Assembly: GCA_947500505.1 (NCBI GenBank)
Contig: CANMSL010000015.1
Coordinates: 1-64,000 of the forward strand
Source of the DNA: an uncultured Aquimarina sp.
GTDB lineage: Bacteria > Bacteroidota > Bacteroidia > Flavobacteriales > Flavobacteriaceae
Reading direction: 5' to 3'
DNA: 64,000 nt
Position numbers and translations under genes: made by a program. The stretch's first letter is position 1; each line of letters begins with the position of its first letter. Shown here piece by piece: positions 16,694 through 24,808 of this stretch. The notes under the pieces are model-generated. The model had not been told where the DNA came from. It worked only from the letters and a program-made list of their open reading frames with translations, and did no database searches.

Positions 16694-17341
16694 CTAATTC
16701 TTATCCTCTAGTAAAGGCACAAAACGAAATTCTCCAAATTCGTGCTTTTCGAAATTTGTTTCACTTTTACGAATGAAAAGTGTCATTACCTGTGGATCAT
16801 TTCCAACTGGAATCACCAGCCTTCCTCCTACCTCTAATTGAGCCAATAAAGGTTTCGGAACATAGGGAGCTCCGGCGGTTACAATTATACCTTTATAAGG
16901 TGCAAATTCTGCTAACCCCTTATATCCATCCCCAAAAGACAAATGCTTAGGTCGATAACCTAATTTAGGCAAGAACAATTTTGTTTTTTTAAATAGCTCC
17001 TGCTGTCTTTCTATACTATAGACCTTACAGCCTAATTCACATAAAACTGCGGTTTGATAACCAGAGCCTGTTCCGATTTCTAATACTTTATCACCCCGCT
17101 GTATCTCTAATAACTCGGTCTGAAAAGCTACCGTATATGGTTGAGAAATGGTTTGATCCGCACCAATAGGAAATGCTTTATCCTGATATGCATGATCATC
17201 AAAACCAGAATCCATAAATAAATGCCTGGGTATCTTACCAATTACACTAAGCACTGATGTATCCTTAATTCCTTTTTCGGTAATCACGTTGACCAGCTGC
17301 TTTCTCTTGCCAGCGTGTTTTAATGTATCTTTACTATTCAT
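16694..17341 (-). CDS. pcm: protein-L-isoaspartate O-methyltransferase
   Basis: SAM-dependent repair enzyme that methylates isoaspartyl residues in aged proteins. The 215 residues show PRHLFMDSGF, the family ADQTISQPYTVAFQTELL region, the SAM motif VLEIGTGSGYQTAVL, then ITVTAGAP-like VTAGAPYVPKPLL and GGRLVIPVGN. The length is typical. It faces a divergent Gfo/Idh gene across 144 nt and is followed by a membrane protein gene in the same operon. Confidence 0.94.
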   Translation of the reverse strand: MNSKDTLKHAGKRKQLVNVITEKGIKDTSVLSVIGKIPRHLFMDSGFDDHAYQDKAFPIGADQTISQPYTVAFQTELLEIQRGDKVLEIGTGSGYQTAVLCELGCKVYSIERQQELFKKTKLFLPKLGYRPKHLSFGDGYKGLAEFAPYKGIIVTAGAPYVPKPLLAQLEVGGRLVIPVGNDPQVMTLFIRKSETNFEKHEFGEFRFVPLLEDKN

Positions 17342-17461
17342 TAGGGTAGATTAACTGGCTAAAATTACACAAAGATTTTAAAGAATAAAGAACAATTTTA
17401 GCATTAAAACGATTATTTGATATTTTAGATAGAATTAAGATTTAAAAGTTATAAATAATAT

Positions 17462-17469
17462 TATTTTTG
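17462..17469 (+). promoter_or_regulatory. candidate -7 box for the Gfo/Idh gene
   Basis: TATTTTTG matches TAnnTTTG and ends 16 nt before the ATG at 17486. Confidence 0.4.
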
Positions 17470-17485
17470 TGTAAAATCTTGAATT

Positions 17486-18454
17486 ATGCTCAAAGCCGGA
17501 GTACTTGGCGCAGGACACCTTGGAAAAATTCATCTTCGTCTCCTAGAACAATCTGAAAATTATGATCTCATTGGTTTTTACGATGCCAGTGAAAAACAGG
17601 CCAAAGCTATTGCAGAAGAGTTTGGTTATCGATTATTCAATTCTGTCGAAGAATTGATAAATGCCGTCGATGTGGTTGATATTGTCACTCCAACATTTGC
17701 ACATTTTGAAGTAGCTAAACAAGCTATCCAAGCAGGTAAACATGTCTTCATAGAAAAACCAATCACCAATACCGTAGAAGAAGCAGAAAAACTTATTGAA
17801 CTGGCCAAAACTCACAAGGTAAAAGGACAAGTAGGCCACGTAGAACGTTTTAATCCGGCATATACTGCTGTAGCTGACAAAATAGACAATCCCATGTTTA
17901 TTGAAGCACACAGGCTCGCAGAGTTTAATCCCAGAGGTACCGATGTACCTGTAGTTCTGGACTTAATGATTCACGATATCGATGCCATCCTTAGCGTTGT
18001 ATATTCTGATGTAAAAAATATTAGTGCCAGTGGAGTCTCCGTAATCAGTGAAACTCCGGATATTGCTAATGCACGAATTGAATTCGAAAATGGATGTGTT
18101 GCTAACCTTACAGCGAGTCGCATTTCTTTAAAAAATATGCGGAAAGCAAGATTTTTTCAACGGGACGCCTACATTTCTGTAGATTTCTTTGAGAAAAAAT
18201 GTGAAGTTGTAAAGATGAAAGATGCTCCTGAGAAGCCAGGGGATTTCGATATGATTTTACAAAATGCTGAAGGTGTTAAAAAACAGATCTATTTTGACAA
18301 TCCCGAAATATCTTCTAACAATGCCATTTTGGATGAATTGGACACTTTTGCACAAGCTATTCTACAGGACACTACACCAATCGTGTCTTTGACCCAAGGA
18401 AAAAAAGCATTGGAAGTAGCCTTACAGATCATTGATTGTTTTCGTAAAACATAA
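17486..18454 (+). CDS. Gfo/Idh/MocA-family oxidoreductase
   Basis: 322-residue NAD(P)-dependent dehydrogenase-like protein. The Rossmann start is AGVLGAGHLGKIH (residues 3-15), with the VFIEKPITNTVEEAEKLI Lys-Pro motif near residue 90, then GHVERFNPAY and the substrate domain with DLMIHDIDAIL, where the His/Asp pair sits. The substrate, probably a sugar or inositol-like alcohol, cannot be read from sequence. In many Flavobacteriaceae, as I remember, this gene precedes a 3-hydroxybutyryl-CoA dehydrogenase as here, but a joint role is unproven. Confidence 0.88.
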   Translation: MLKAGVLGAGHLGKIHLRLLEQSENYDLIGFYDASEKQAKAIAEEFGYRLFNSVEELINAVDVVDIVTPTFAHFEVAKQAIQAGKHVFIEKPITNTVEEAEKLIELAKTHKVKGQVGHVERFNPAYTAVADKIDNPMFIEAHRLAEFNPRGTDVPVVLDLMIHDIDAILSVVYSDVKNISASGVSVISETPDIANARIEFENGCVANLTASRISLKNMRKARFFQRDAYISVDFFEKKCEVVKMKDAPEKPGDFDMILQNAEGVKKQIYFDNPEISSNNAILDELDTFAQAILQDTTPIVSLTQGKKALEVALQIIDCFRKT

Positions 18455-18470
18455 TAAATAGTGATCGTCT

Positions 18471-18526
18471 TCTCGAGCGGAGTCGAGAGATGTCTGAGCT
18501 AAATGATAATTATTTCGACTCCGCTC
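18471..18526. repeat. REP-like palindromic intergenic repeat
   Basis: GAGCGGAGTCGA (18475-18486) is exactly complementary to TCGACTCCGCTC (18515-18526), and the first arm is itself an imperfect palindrome (TCTCGA...TCGAGA). Its GC content is far above the surroundings. From memory, TCTCGACTCCGCTCGAGA-like elements are scattered in many Flavobacteriaceae genomes. It separates the Gfo/Idh gene from the dehydrogenase gene. Confidence 0.7.
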
Positions 18527-18570
18527 CAAGTATCAATTCACAATTTATTTCAAAATATACACATACACTT

Positions 18571-19458
18571 ATGAAAAACGTAGCAGTAATCGGAGCAGGA
18601 ACTATGGGAAATGGTATTGCACATACTTTTGCGCAAAAAGGCTTTAAAGTTCAATTAATTGATATTTCTCAGCAATCTTTAGATAAGGGGTTAGCGACCA
18701 TTACTAAAAACCTAGACAGAATGATCGCCAAAGAGAAAATTTCTAAGGCTGACAAGGAAGCTACTCTTGGAAATATCTCTACCTATACCAACGTTAAAGA
18801 AGGTGTTGAGTACGCAGGACTTGTAGTTGAAGCTGCTACGGAGAATGTTGAGCTAAAACTTAAAATATTTAAGGAATTAAGCGAAGCTTGTCCGGAAGAT
18901 ACAATCCTGGCGACAAACACTTCTTCCATATCCATCACTCAGATCGCTGCCGTAACGGATAGACCTGATATGGTAATCGGTATGCACTTTATGAATCCCG
19001 TACCCATAATGAAACTGGTAGAGATCATTAGAGGATATAATACATCCGATGATGTAACAAAAACCATTATGGAAATGTCTAAAACCTTAGGTAAAGTTCC
19101 GGTAGAGGTTAATGATTATCCAGGATTTGTAGCTAATAGAATTCTGATGCCAATGATTAATGAATCTATCGAAACTCTATACAATGGTGTTGCCGGAGTT
19201 TCTGAGATTGATACCGTAATGAAATTAGGAATGGCTCATCCTATGGGACCTTTGCAGTTGGCTGATTTTATCGGATTGGATGTATGCTTGTCTATTCTGA
19301 ATGTTATGTATGACGGTTTCAAAAACCCTAAATATGCCCCTTGTCCATTGTTGGTAAATATGGTAATGGCTGGTAAAATGGGAGTAAAAAGCGGTGAAGG
19401 TTTCTATGATTACTCTGAAAGCAGAAAGGCTGAAAAGGTAGCAAGACAGTTTGGTTAA
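18571..19458 (+). CDS. 3-hydroxybutyryl-CoA dehydrogenase
   Basis: 295-residue NAD-dependent 3-hydroxyacyl-CoA dehydrogenase, converting 3-hydroxyacyl-CoA to 3-ketoacyl-CoA. Visible are the Rossmann motif VIGAGTMGNGIAH, LATNTSSISIT, the catalytic His in GMHFMNPVP with the paired Glu in KLVEIIRG, and the C-terminal domain NDYPGFVANRILMPMINE. The reading frame stays open upstream to 18490, but that stretch runs through the palindromic repeat, and MKNVAVIGAG is the normal N-terminus. The gene could be hbd or paaH; no pathway neighbours decide. A tandem repeat begins 3 nt after the stop. Confidence 0.92.
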   Translation: MKNVAVIGAGTMGNGIAHTFAQKGFKVQLIDISQQSLDKGLATITKNLDRMIAKEKISKADKEATLGNISTYTNVKEGVEYAGLVVEAATENVELKLKIFKELSEACPEDTILATNTSSISITQIAAVTDRPDMVIGMHFMNPVPIMKLVEIIRGYNTSDDVTKTIMEMSKTLGKVPVEVNDYPGFVANRILMPMINESIETLYNGVAGVSEIDTVMKLGMAHPMGPLQLADFIGLDVCLSILNVMYDGFKNPKYAPCPLLVNMVMAGKMGVKSGEGFYDYSESRKAEKVARQFG

Positions 19459-19461
19459 TAG

Positions 19462-19528
19462 TTGATGGTTGATGGTTGATGGTTGATGGTTGATGGTTGA
19501 TGGTTGATGGTTGATGGTTGATGGTTGA
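19462..19528. repeat. heptanucleotide tandem repeat (TTGATGG)9
   Basis: Nine perfect TTGATGG units (19462-19524) plus a partial TTGA. It starts 3 nt after the dehydrogenase stop and ends 12 nt before the M23 peptidase gene. Each unit carries an ATG and a TGA in different frames, so no long frame crosses it. Copy number could vary by slippage. Confidence 0.95.
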
Positions 19529-19540
19529 AAATATGGCTTT

Positions 19541-20158
19541 ATGATTAGATTTGTACTACATCTTGTTTTTATGTTTTTGACTTCACTAATAATTCGAAAC
19601 CAGTTTCCTGCAAAGAAAGCTTCTGATAACAGTTATGTATCAAAACAAGTTCAAAATAAATATGCCAAATACGATTCTCTTTTCCATCAGAATCCAGAGT
19701 ATATTGCCACTAATTTTGATTTCCCTGTTGGAAAGCCTGATGCTAAAGGATATTATAACGCGCAAAAATTTAAAATAAATAATCACTTAGGAGATGACTG
19801 GAATGGTACGGGTGGTGGTAATTCTGATCTCGGAGATTCTATATACACTATCGCTAACGGATATGTACGCTTTGCAGAAGATATAGGCGGTGGCTGGGGA
19901 AAAGTAATACGAATCATTCATAAATACAAAGGAAACTATTATGAATCTGTATACGCCCATTGCCAAACCATCGAAGTAAGAGAAGGAGATTTGATTAAAA
20001 AGGGACAGTTAATTGCCACCATCGGGAATGCTAATGGTTTATACCTGGCACATTTGCATCTGGAACTAAGAGATGATATCTTTATGGATATTGGAGGTGG
20101 TTATTCTGAAAACACGAAAGGGTATTTAGATCCGACAAAATTTATAAAAACACATTAA
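19541..20158 (+). CDS. M23-family metallopeptidase
   Basis: 205-residue exported LytM-type zinc peptidase. An N-terminal hydrophobic segment (FVLHLVFMFLTSLII) is a signal or anchor. The zinc site is seen as His-x3-Asp in NNHLGDDWNG and His-x-His in AHLHLEL, with the typical GYVRFAEDIGGGWGKVI and EGDLIKKGQLIATIGNANG strands between. It should cleave peptide cross-bridges in peptidoglycan or act in the periplasm. The gene starts immediately after the tandem repeat and is 14 nt from the next gene. Confidence 0.88.
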   Translation: MIRFVLHLVFMFLTSLIIRNQFPAKKASDNSYVSKQVQNKYAKYDSLFHQNPEYIATNFDFPVGKPDAKGYYNAQKFKINNHLGDDWNGTGGGNSDLGDSIYTIANGYVRFAEDIGGGWGKVIRIIHKYKGNYYESVYAHCQTIEVREGDLIKKGQLIATIGNANGLYLAHLHLELRDDIFMDIGGGYSENTKGYLDPTKFIKTH

Positions 20159-20172
20159 TTAAACATACTAAA

Positions 20173-21306
20173 ATGAATAGTAAGAATCATTGTTTTTTAC
20201 TTGGTCTCTTTTTTCTAGCTGTGGTATCATCATGTAATAAAGAAAAAAAAACTCAAAATAGTGTTGAATCCAAAATTACTTCTGATGAATATCAAATCTT
20301 AGGAACTCTTAAAAATATAAAAGATAGTACGTGGATATACATCAATCATGATAATAATTTAATAGATTCTACACAGATTATAAATGAAAAATTTGAGTTC
20401 AAAGGCTCGTTAGATGAACCTACTTCATTCTTTATACTGATCGGTAAACAAAATCCTGAATATTTTATTTTATGGGCAGAAAATACAGAGATTACCGTTG
20501 AAGGAGAAAAAGGAAATTTAAAAAATGTAACTATTAATGCTGGTGAATCTCAGAAAGAAAAAGATATTTTAAAGAAAAGAAAAGACAGTTTAAATAACAG
20601 TTTAGATTGGATCGAAAAGAAATATCGCTATGCAGAGAAATCTTTAGAGACAAGAGATTCTGTTTCTAAAGCACAAGATAAGATTCTGTCTGAAATGCAG
20701 CGGATAAGTCAAGATTTTATAAAAGAATTCCCTGATTCCTATGTCAGTGTAAATTCACTTAAAATATATAACACCACCTGGAATAAAAACGTGGTCGCTG
20801 AATTATATAACAATTTATCGGACAGAATCAAAAACTCAAAAAATGGTTTAGAAATAAAACAATTTTTATCACTTCCTGACACCCCTAAAATAGGAGAAAA
20901 ATATATTGACTTCGAACTACCTAACGCTACCGGAAAATCAATAAAATTATCAGATATTAACGGCAAATATGTTCTTGTAGAATTTTGGGCTTCCTGGTGT
21001 GGACCGTGTATAGAAGCAAATCCTAAATTAGTAAAAACATATAATCAATATAAAGACCAAGGTTTTGAAATACTTGGAGTGTCGCTCGATATTTCCAAAA
21101 AAAATTGGTTAAAAGCGATTGAAAAAGATAAGCTTCCTTGGACAAATGTCAGCGATCTGAAAGGAGATAGAACAGAAGTAGCCCAAATTTATGGCATAAA
21201 TGGTATTCCTGATAATTTTCTAATTGATAAAGAAGGAAAGATCATTGCAAAAACGTTAAGAGGAAATCAGTTAGAGAATAAACTCGAAGAGTTATTCGGA
21301 AACTGA
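20173..21306 (+). CDS. TlpA-like thiol-disulfide lipoprotein with DUF4369
   Basis: 377 residues. It has a lipoprotein signal with Cys 21 (AVVSSC), then a DUF4369 domain (about 40-140, ILGTLKNIKDSTWIYI and FEFKGSLDEPTSFFI), a charged helical linker, and a thioredoxin fold of the TlpA/ResA type with WASWCGPCIEANPKLV. The CxxC motif is intact, so it is a working periplasmic thiol-disulfide reductant candidate. This combination is common in Bacteroidota. It forms a tight run with the M23 gene before it and DUF1015 after it. Confidence 0.9.
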   Translation: MNSKNHCFLLGLFFLAVVSSCNKEKKTQNSVESKITSDEYQILGTLKNIKDSTWIYINHDNNLIDSTQIINEKFEFKGSLDEPTSFFILIGKQNPEYFILWAENTEITVEGEKGNLKNVTINAGESQKEKDILKKRKDSLNNSLDWIEKKYRYAEKSLETRDSVSKAQDKILSEMQRISQDFIKEFPDSYVSVNSLKIYNTTWNKNVVAELYNNLSDRIKNSKNGLEIKQFLSLPDTPKIGEKYIDFELPNATGKSIKLSDINGKYVLVEFWASWCGPCIEANPKLVKTYNQYKDQGFEILGVSLDISKKNWLKAIEKDKLPWTNVSDLKGDRTEVAQIYGINGIPDNFLIDKEGKIIAKTLRGNQLENKLEELFGN

Positions 21307-21328
21307 TCCCAAAACCATCAACTAAAAA

Positions 21329-22567
21329 ATGGCAAAAATACTCCCATTCAAAGCAGTTCGCCCTACACGGGATAAAGTTAGCTTGATTGCTTCCCGATCC
21401 TACCAGAGCTATACTCCCGAAGAAAGAGATTCCAGAATGGACTACAACCCATATTCCTTTTTACACATTGTAAACCCAGGCTATAAGTATCATAAAGAAA
21501 TTTCGGGAGAAGAACGATATAAACTAGTTCGTAATCGATATTTGGAATTTAAGGAAGAGGAGATTTTTATACAGGACGAAACGCCGTGTTTTTATGTGTA
21601 CAAAATCGTAAATAGAGAAAAAGAGTCTTTTTGTGGTATTATTGCTGCTGCAAGCGCAGAGGATTATGAAAATGATATTATAAAAAAACACGAAGACACA
21701 TTAACAGATAGAGAAACTACCTTTAAAGAATATTTAAAAACTGTAGGATTCAATGCAGAACCTGTGCTCCTTACCTATCCGGATAATACCATAATTACTA
21801 AGGTAATCGAAAATGTTATGAAGGAAAGGTCAGAATACGAATTTACAACCACCTATCGTGATACGCACTATCTATGGAAAGTCGATAACAAAGAAAATAT
21901 TGAACATATACAATCTGCTTTTGCGGAGATGCAAACAATTTATATCGCAGATGGTCATCATAGATCCGCCTCTTCTTACTTATTAGCAAAAGATTTAGGG
22001 GCTGAAAACCCAAATGATCTAGGTACCGAGCCCTATAACTATTTTATGAGTTACCTGATTCCAGAATCCGATTTAAAAATATACGAATTTAATCGACTCG
22101 TTAAGGATTTAAACGGTTTGTCAAAAGAAGAGTTCTTAATTCGATTGGATGAATGGTTTAGAATAGAAAACAGAGGTATCGAAGTATATAAACCATCAAA
22201 GCCGCATCATTATAGCATGTATCTAGACGGTGATTTTTATTCACTTTACCTCAGAAAAACAATCTATGAATTTAAAGACGCCCTGGATGAGTTGGATGCG
22301 CAGATTTTATTTAAAACCGTATTGGATCCCATATTGGGAGTTAAGGATCTGAGAATCGATAACAGAATTGAATATTCACATGGTAAAAATGATATTGTCT
22401 ATGTAAAAAGTAAAGTTGATCAGGGAGATTTTCAGGTTGGTTTTGGATTGTATCCGGCCTCAGTGGATCAAATGAAAAAAATCGCAGACCAAGGTCTGAA
22501 AATGCCGCCAAAAAGCACCTATATTGAGCCAAAATTACGAAGTGGCATTACTATTTACGAATTCTGA
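21329..22567 (+). CDS. DUF1015 family protein
   Basis: 412-residue cytosolic protein of the widespread DUF1015 family. Landmarks are the N-terminal KAVRPTRDKVSLIASRSYQ, NPYSFLHIVNPG, and the strongly conserved IADGHHRSASSYL motif near residue 210, which suggests a catalytic or ligand site. The family has no settled function; genome context elsewhere links it to serine or PLP metabolism, and here a YggS-type PLP protein follows. It lies 22 nt after the TlpA gene. Confidence 0.88.
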   Translation: MAKILPFKAVRPTRDKVSLIASRSYQSYTPEERDSRMDYNPYSFLHIVNPGYKYHKEISGEERYKLVRNRYLEFKEEEIFIQDETPCFYVYKIVNREKESFCGIIAAASAEDYENDIIKKHEDTLTDRETTFKEYLKTVGFNAEPVLLTYPDNTIITKVIENVMKERSEYEFTTTYRDTHYLWKVDNKENIEHIQSAFAEMQTIYIADGHHRSASSYLLAKDLGAENPNDLGTEPYNYFMSYLIPESDLKIYEFNRLVKDLNGLSKEEFLIRLDEWFRIENRGIEVYKPSKPHHYSMYLDGDFYSLYLRKTIYEFKDALDELDAQILFKTVLDPILGVKDLRIDNRIEYSHGKNDIVYVKSKVDQGDFQVGFGLYPASVDQMKKIADQGLKMPPKSTYIEPKLRSGITIYEF

Positions 22568-22628
22568 AATTAAAATCTAGCTTGCAATTGCTAAGATCAA
22601 AATTACAGCTTGGTTTTATAAATTTAGG

Positions 22629-22636
22629 TATCTTTG
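22629..22636 (+). promoter_or_regulatory. -7 box directly before yggS
   Basis: TATCTTTG matches TAnnTTTG and its G is only 7 nt before the A of the ATG at 22643, so transcription would begin at or next to the start codon. The in-frame TTG at 22634 lies within the box and cannot be the start. Confidence 0.5.
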
Positions 22637-22642
22637 CACCTT

Positions 22643-23308
22643 ATGAATTCTATTGATGAAAACCTAAAACGTATACAAAATTCTATTCCAAAAGGAGTTA
22701 CTCTTGTAGCTGTATCCAAAACCAAACCTGTCTCTGACTTGCTAGAAGCTTATAATGCGGGCCAGCGGATTTTTGGAGAAAATAAGATTCAGGAAATGAC
22801 ACAAAAATGGGAAGAACTACCAAAAGATATTTCCTGGCATATGATTGGTCATGTTCAGACCAATAAGGTCAAATATATGGCTACTTTTGTAGATACAATT
22901 CATGCTGTAGATAGTTTAAAGCTTTTAAAAGAAATTAGTAAACAAGCCATCAGGAATGATAGAACAATCAATTGTTTTTTACAAATCAAAATAGCTGAAG
23001 AAGAGAGTAAATTTGGACTTAGCGAGACTGATGCCATAAATTTGCTTAATTCTGAAGAAGTAGCACTTCTAAAGAACGTGAAAATTACGGGATTGATGGG
23101 AATGGCAACTTTTACAGATAATAAAGAGCAAATCAAAAAAGAATTTAAAAGTATTCAATCCCTTTTCAAAAAGCTTAAAGTTGATCATCCTATATTAAAA
23201 TCTCTATCCATTGGGATGAGTGGTGACTATCAAGTGGCAATTGACTGTGGCAGTACTATGATACGTATTGGGAGCTCTATTTTTGGAGAAAGAGATTATA
23301 GTCATTAA
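22643..23308 (+). CDS. yggS: YggS/PLPBP family PLP homeostasis protein
   Basis: 221-residue member of the PLP-binding YggS/PROSC family, which controls free PLP levels and has no enzyme activity of its own. The PLP lysine is in LVAVSKTKP near residue 25; IFGENKIQEM, WHMIGHVQTNKVKY, GLMGMATF and LSIGMSGDYQVAI follow the family order, ending in IRIGSSIFGER for the phosphate group. The start is set by the promoter and by family alignment. It is transcribed away from DUF1015. Confidence 0.94.
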   Translation: MNSIDENLKRIQNSIPKGVTLVAVSKTKPVSDLLEAYNAGQRIFGENKIQEMTQKWEELPKDISWHMIGHVQTNKVKYMATFVDTIHAVDSLKLLKEISKQAIRNDRTINCFLQIKIAEEESKFGLSETDAINLLNSEEVALLKNVKITGLMGMATFTDNKEQIKKEFKSIQSLFKKLKVDHPILKSLSIGMSGDYQVAIDCGSTMIRIGSSIFGERDYSH

Positions 23309-23369
23309 AAAATATTACTTTAGGTCAAAATAATACTTAAAATCAAAAAGACTACCCCGCCCGAAACGA

Positions 23370-24761
23370 ATGATGTACGCGATTATAGATATAGAAACTA
23401 CCGGAGGAAAATATAATGAAGAAGGAATCACAGAAATTGCGATCTATAAATTTGACGGTCATAAAGTAGTAGACCAATTCATTAGTTTAATCAATCCGGA
23501 AATACCCATACAACCCTTTGTGGTAAACCTCACTGGAATAAACAATAAAATGCTTCGTAACGCTCCAAAATTTTATGAAGTAGCTAAAAGAATTGTAGAA
23601 ATCACTACGGATTGTATCATTGTGGCACATAATGCTTCATTTGACTATAGAATCCTAAGAACAGAGTTCGATCGGCTTGGTTTTGATTACAAAAGACAGT
23701 CTCTTTGTACCGTAGAACTGTCCCAAAAACTAATTCCGGATCAGAAGTCCTATAGCTTGGGAAAATTAGTACGTAGTTTAGGAATAGCCATTTCCAATAG
23801 ACATAGAGCTACAGGAGATGCTCAAGCAACTGTAAAGCTTTTTAAAATTTTATTATCTAAAGATGTAGAGAAAAACATTCTTAAAGAAACGGTGCGTTTA
23901 GATACTAAAAAGAAAGTAGATGATAAACTACTTAAACTTATAGAGAGCGTCCCTTCATCCACTGGAGTCTATTATATACATCGCCAGGATGGCGCAATTA
24001 TATTTATTGGGAAAAGTAAAAATATAAAAAAGCGAGTGACCCAACATTTCACAAATGATAACAAAAAATCAAAAAATATTCAGGAAGAAGTAGCAAGTAT
24101 CACTTATGAAATTACGGGAAGCGAATTGTTAGCTTTATTAAAAGAAAATGAAGAAATAAAGCTTAACAGACCTAAATATAACGGAATGGTTAAAAAGCTT
24201 AAATTCGACCATGCATTGTATCAGTTTACAGATGATCAAGGCTATGTAAACCTGGAAGTAAAAAAATTTGACGGACGTAAAACAAGCATTACAACATTTA
24301 CAAACAGACAACAAGCAAAACTATTTATGCAACGCTGGACAGAAGAATACGATCTGTGTTTTAAATTAATGGGACTGCATAAAGGAACAGGTAATTGTCC
24401 TAATCATCCTCAAAAACAATGCAACGGTGTTTGTATTACAAATGAATCTGCCAATACTTATAACTCCAGAGCACAAAAACTTATTGCTCATCAGTCTTTT
24501 ACTAACAAAGATGTGATCATTATAGATCGAGGCCGTGATACAGGAGAGCAAAGCATGATCCTTATAGAAGATGGTTTGTTCAGAGGAATTGGATACTTTA
24601 CCCTTAATCATCAAATAAGCAATCTTGATATCATTCGGTCCATTATTACTCCTATGAATCACAATCCTGATGCACAGCATATCATTCAAAGTTATGTTAG
24701 ACAGCACAAAAAATTAAAGGTAATTACACTGGATGAAATTAAAAAAGGTTCCAAAGGGTAA
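23370..24761 (+). CDS. DnaQ-like exonuclease fused to a GIY-YIG domain
   Basis: 463 residues. Residues 1-165 form a DEDDh 3'-5' exonuclease like the epsilon proofreading subunit: Asp and Glu in AIIDIETTGG, Asp in HNASFDYRILR, and His/Asp in HRATGDAQATV. Residues about 190-275 are a GIY-YIG module (SSTGVYYIHRQDG, IFIGKSKNIKKRVTQHF), ending in a UvrC-type Glu (LLKENEEIKLNRPKYN). The rest, with four cysteines around 365-380, resembles the Cho/UvrC-like C-terminus. It may act in repair incision or end processing. Met 1 and Met 2 are both usable starts. Confidence 0.88.
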   Translation: MMYAIIDIETTGGKYNEEGITEIAIYKFDGHKVVDQFISLINPEIPIQPFVVNLTGINNKMLRNAPKFYEVAKRIVEITTDCIIVAHNASFDYRILRTEFDRLGFDYKRQSLCTVELSQKLIPDQKSYSLGKLVRSLGIAISNRHRATGDAQATVKLFKILLSKDVEKNILKETVRLDTKKKVDDKLLKLIESVPSSTGVYYIHRQDGAIIFIGKSKNIKKRVTQHFTNDNKKSKNIQEEVASITYEITGSELLALLKENEEIKLNRPKYNGMVKKLKFDHALYQFTDDQGYVNLEVKKFDGRKTSITTFTNRQQAKLFMQRWTEEYDLCFKLMGLHKGTGNCPNHPQKQCNGVCITNESANTYNSRAQKLIAHQSFTNKDVIIIDRGRDTGEQSMILIEDGLFRGIGYFTLNHQISNLDIIRSIITPMNHNPDAQHIIQSYVRQHKKLKVITLDEIKKGSKG

Positions 24762-24808
24762 CATTTCTATCTCTGGTGACACTAATATCTAGATCAAATC
24801 CATACTCT

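Noticed and set aside
19462..19528. CRISPR-like repeat
   Set aside because: The unit is 7 nt without spacers, so it is a simple tandem repeat.
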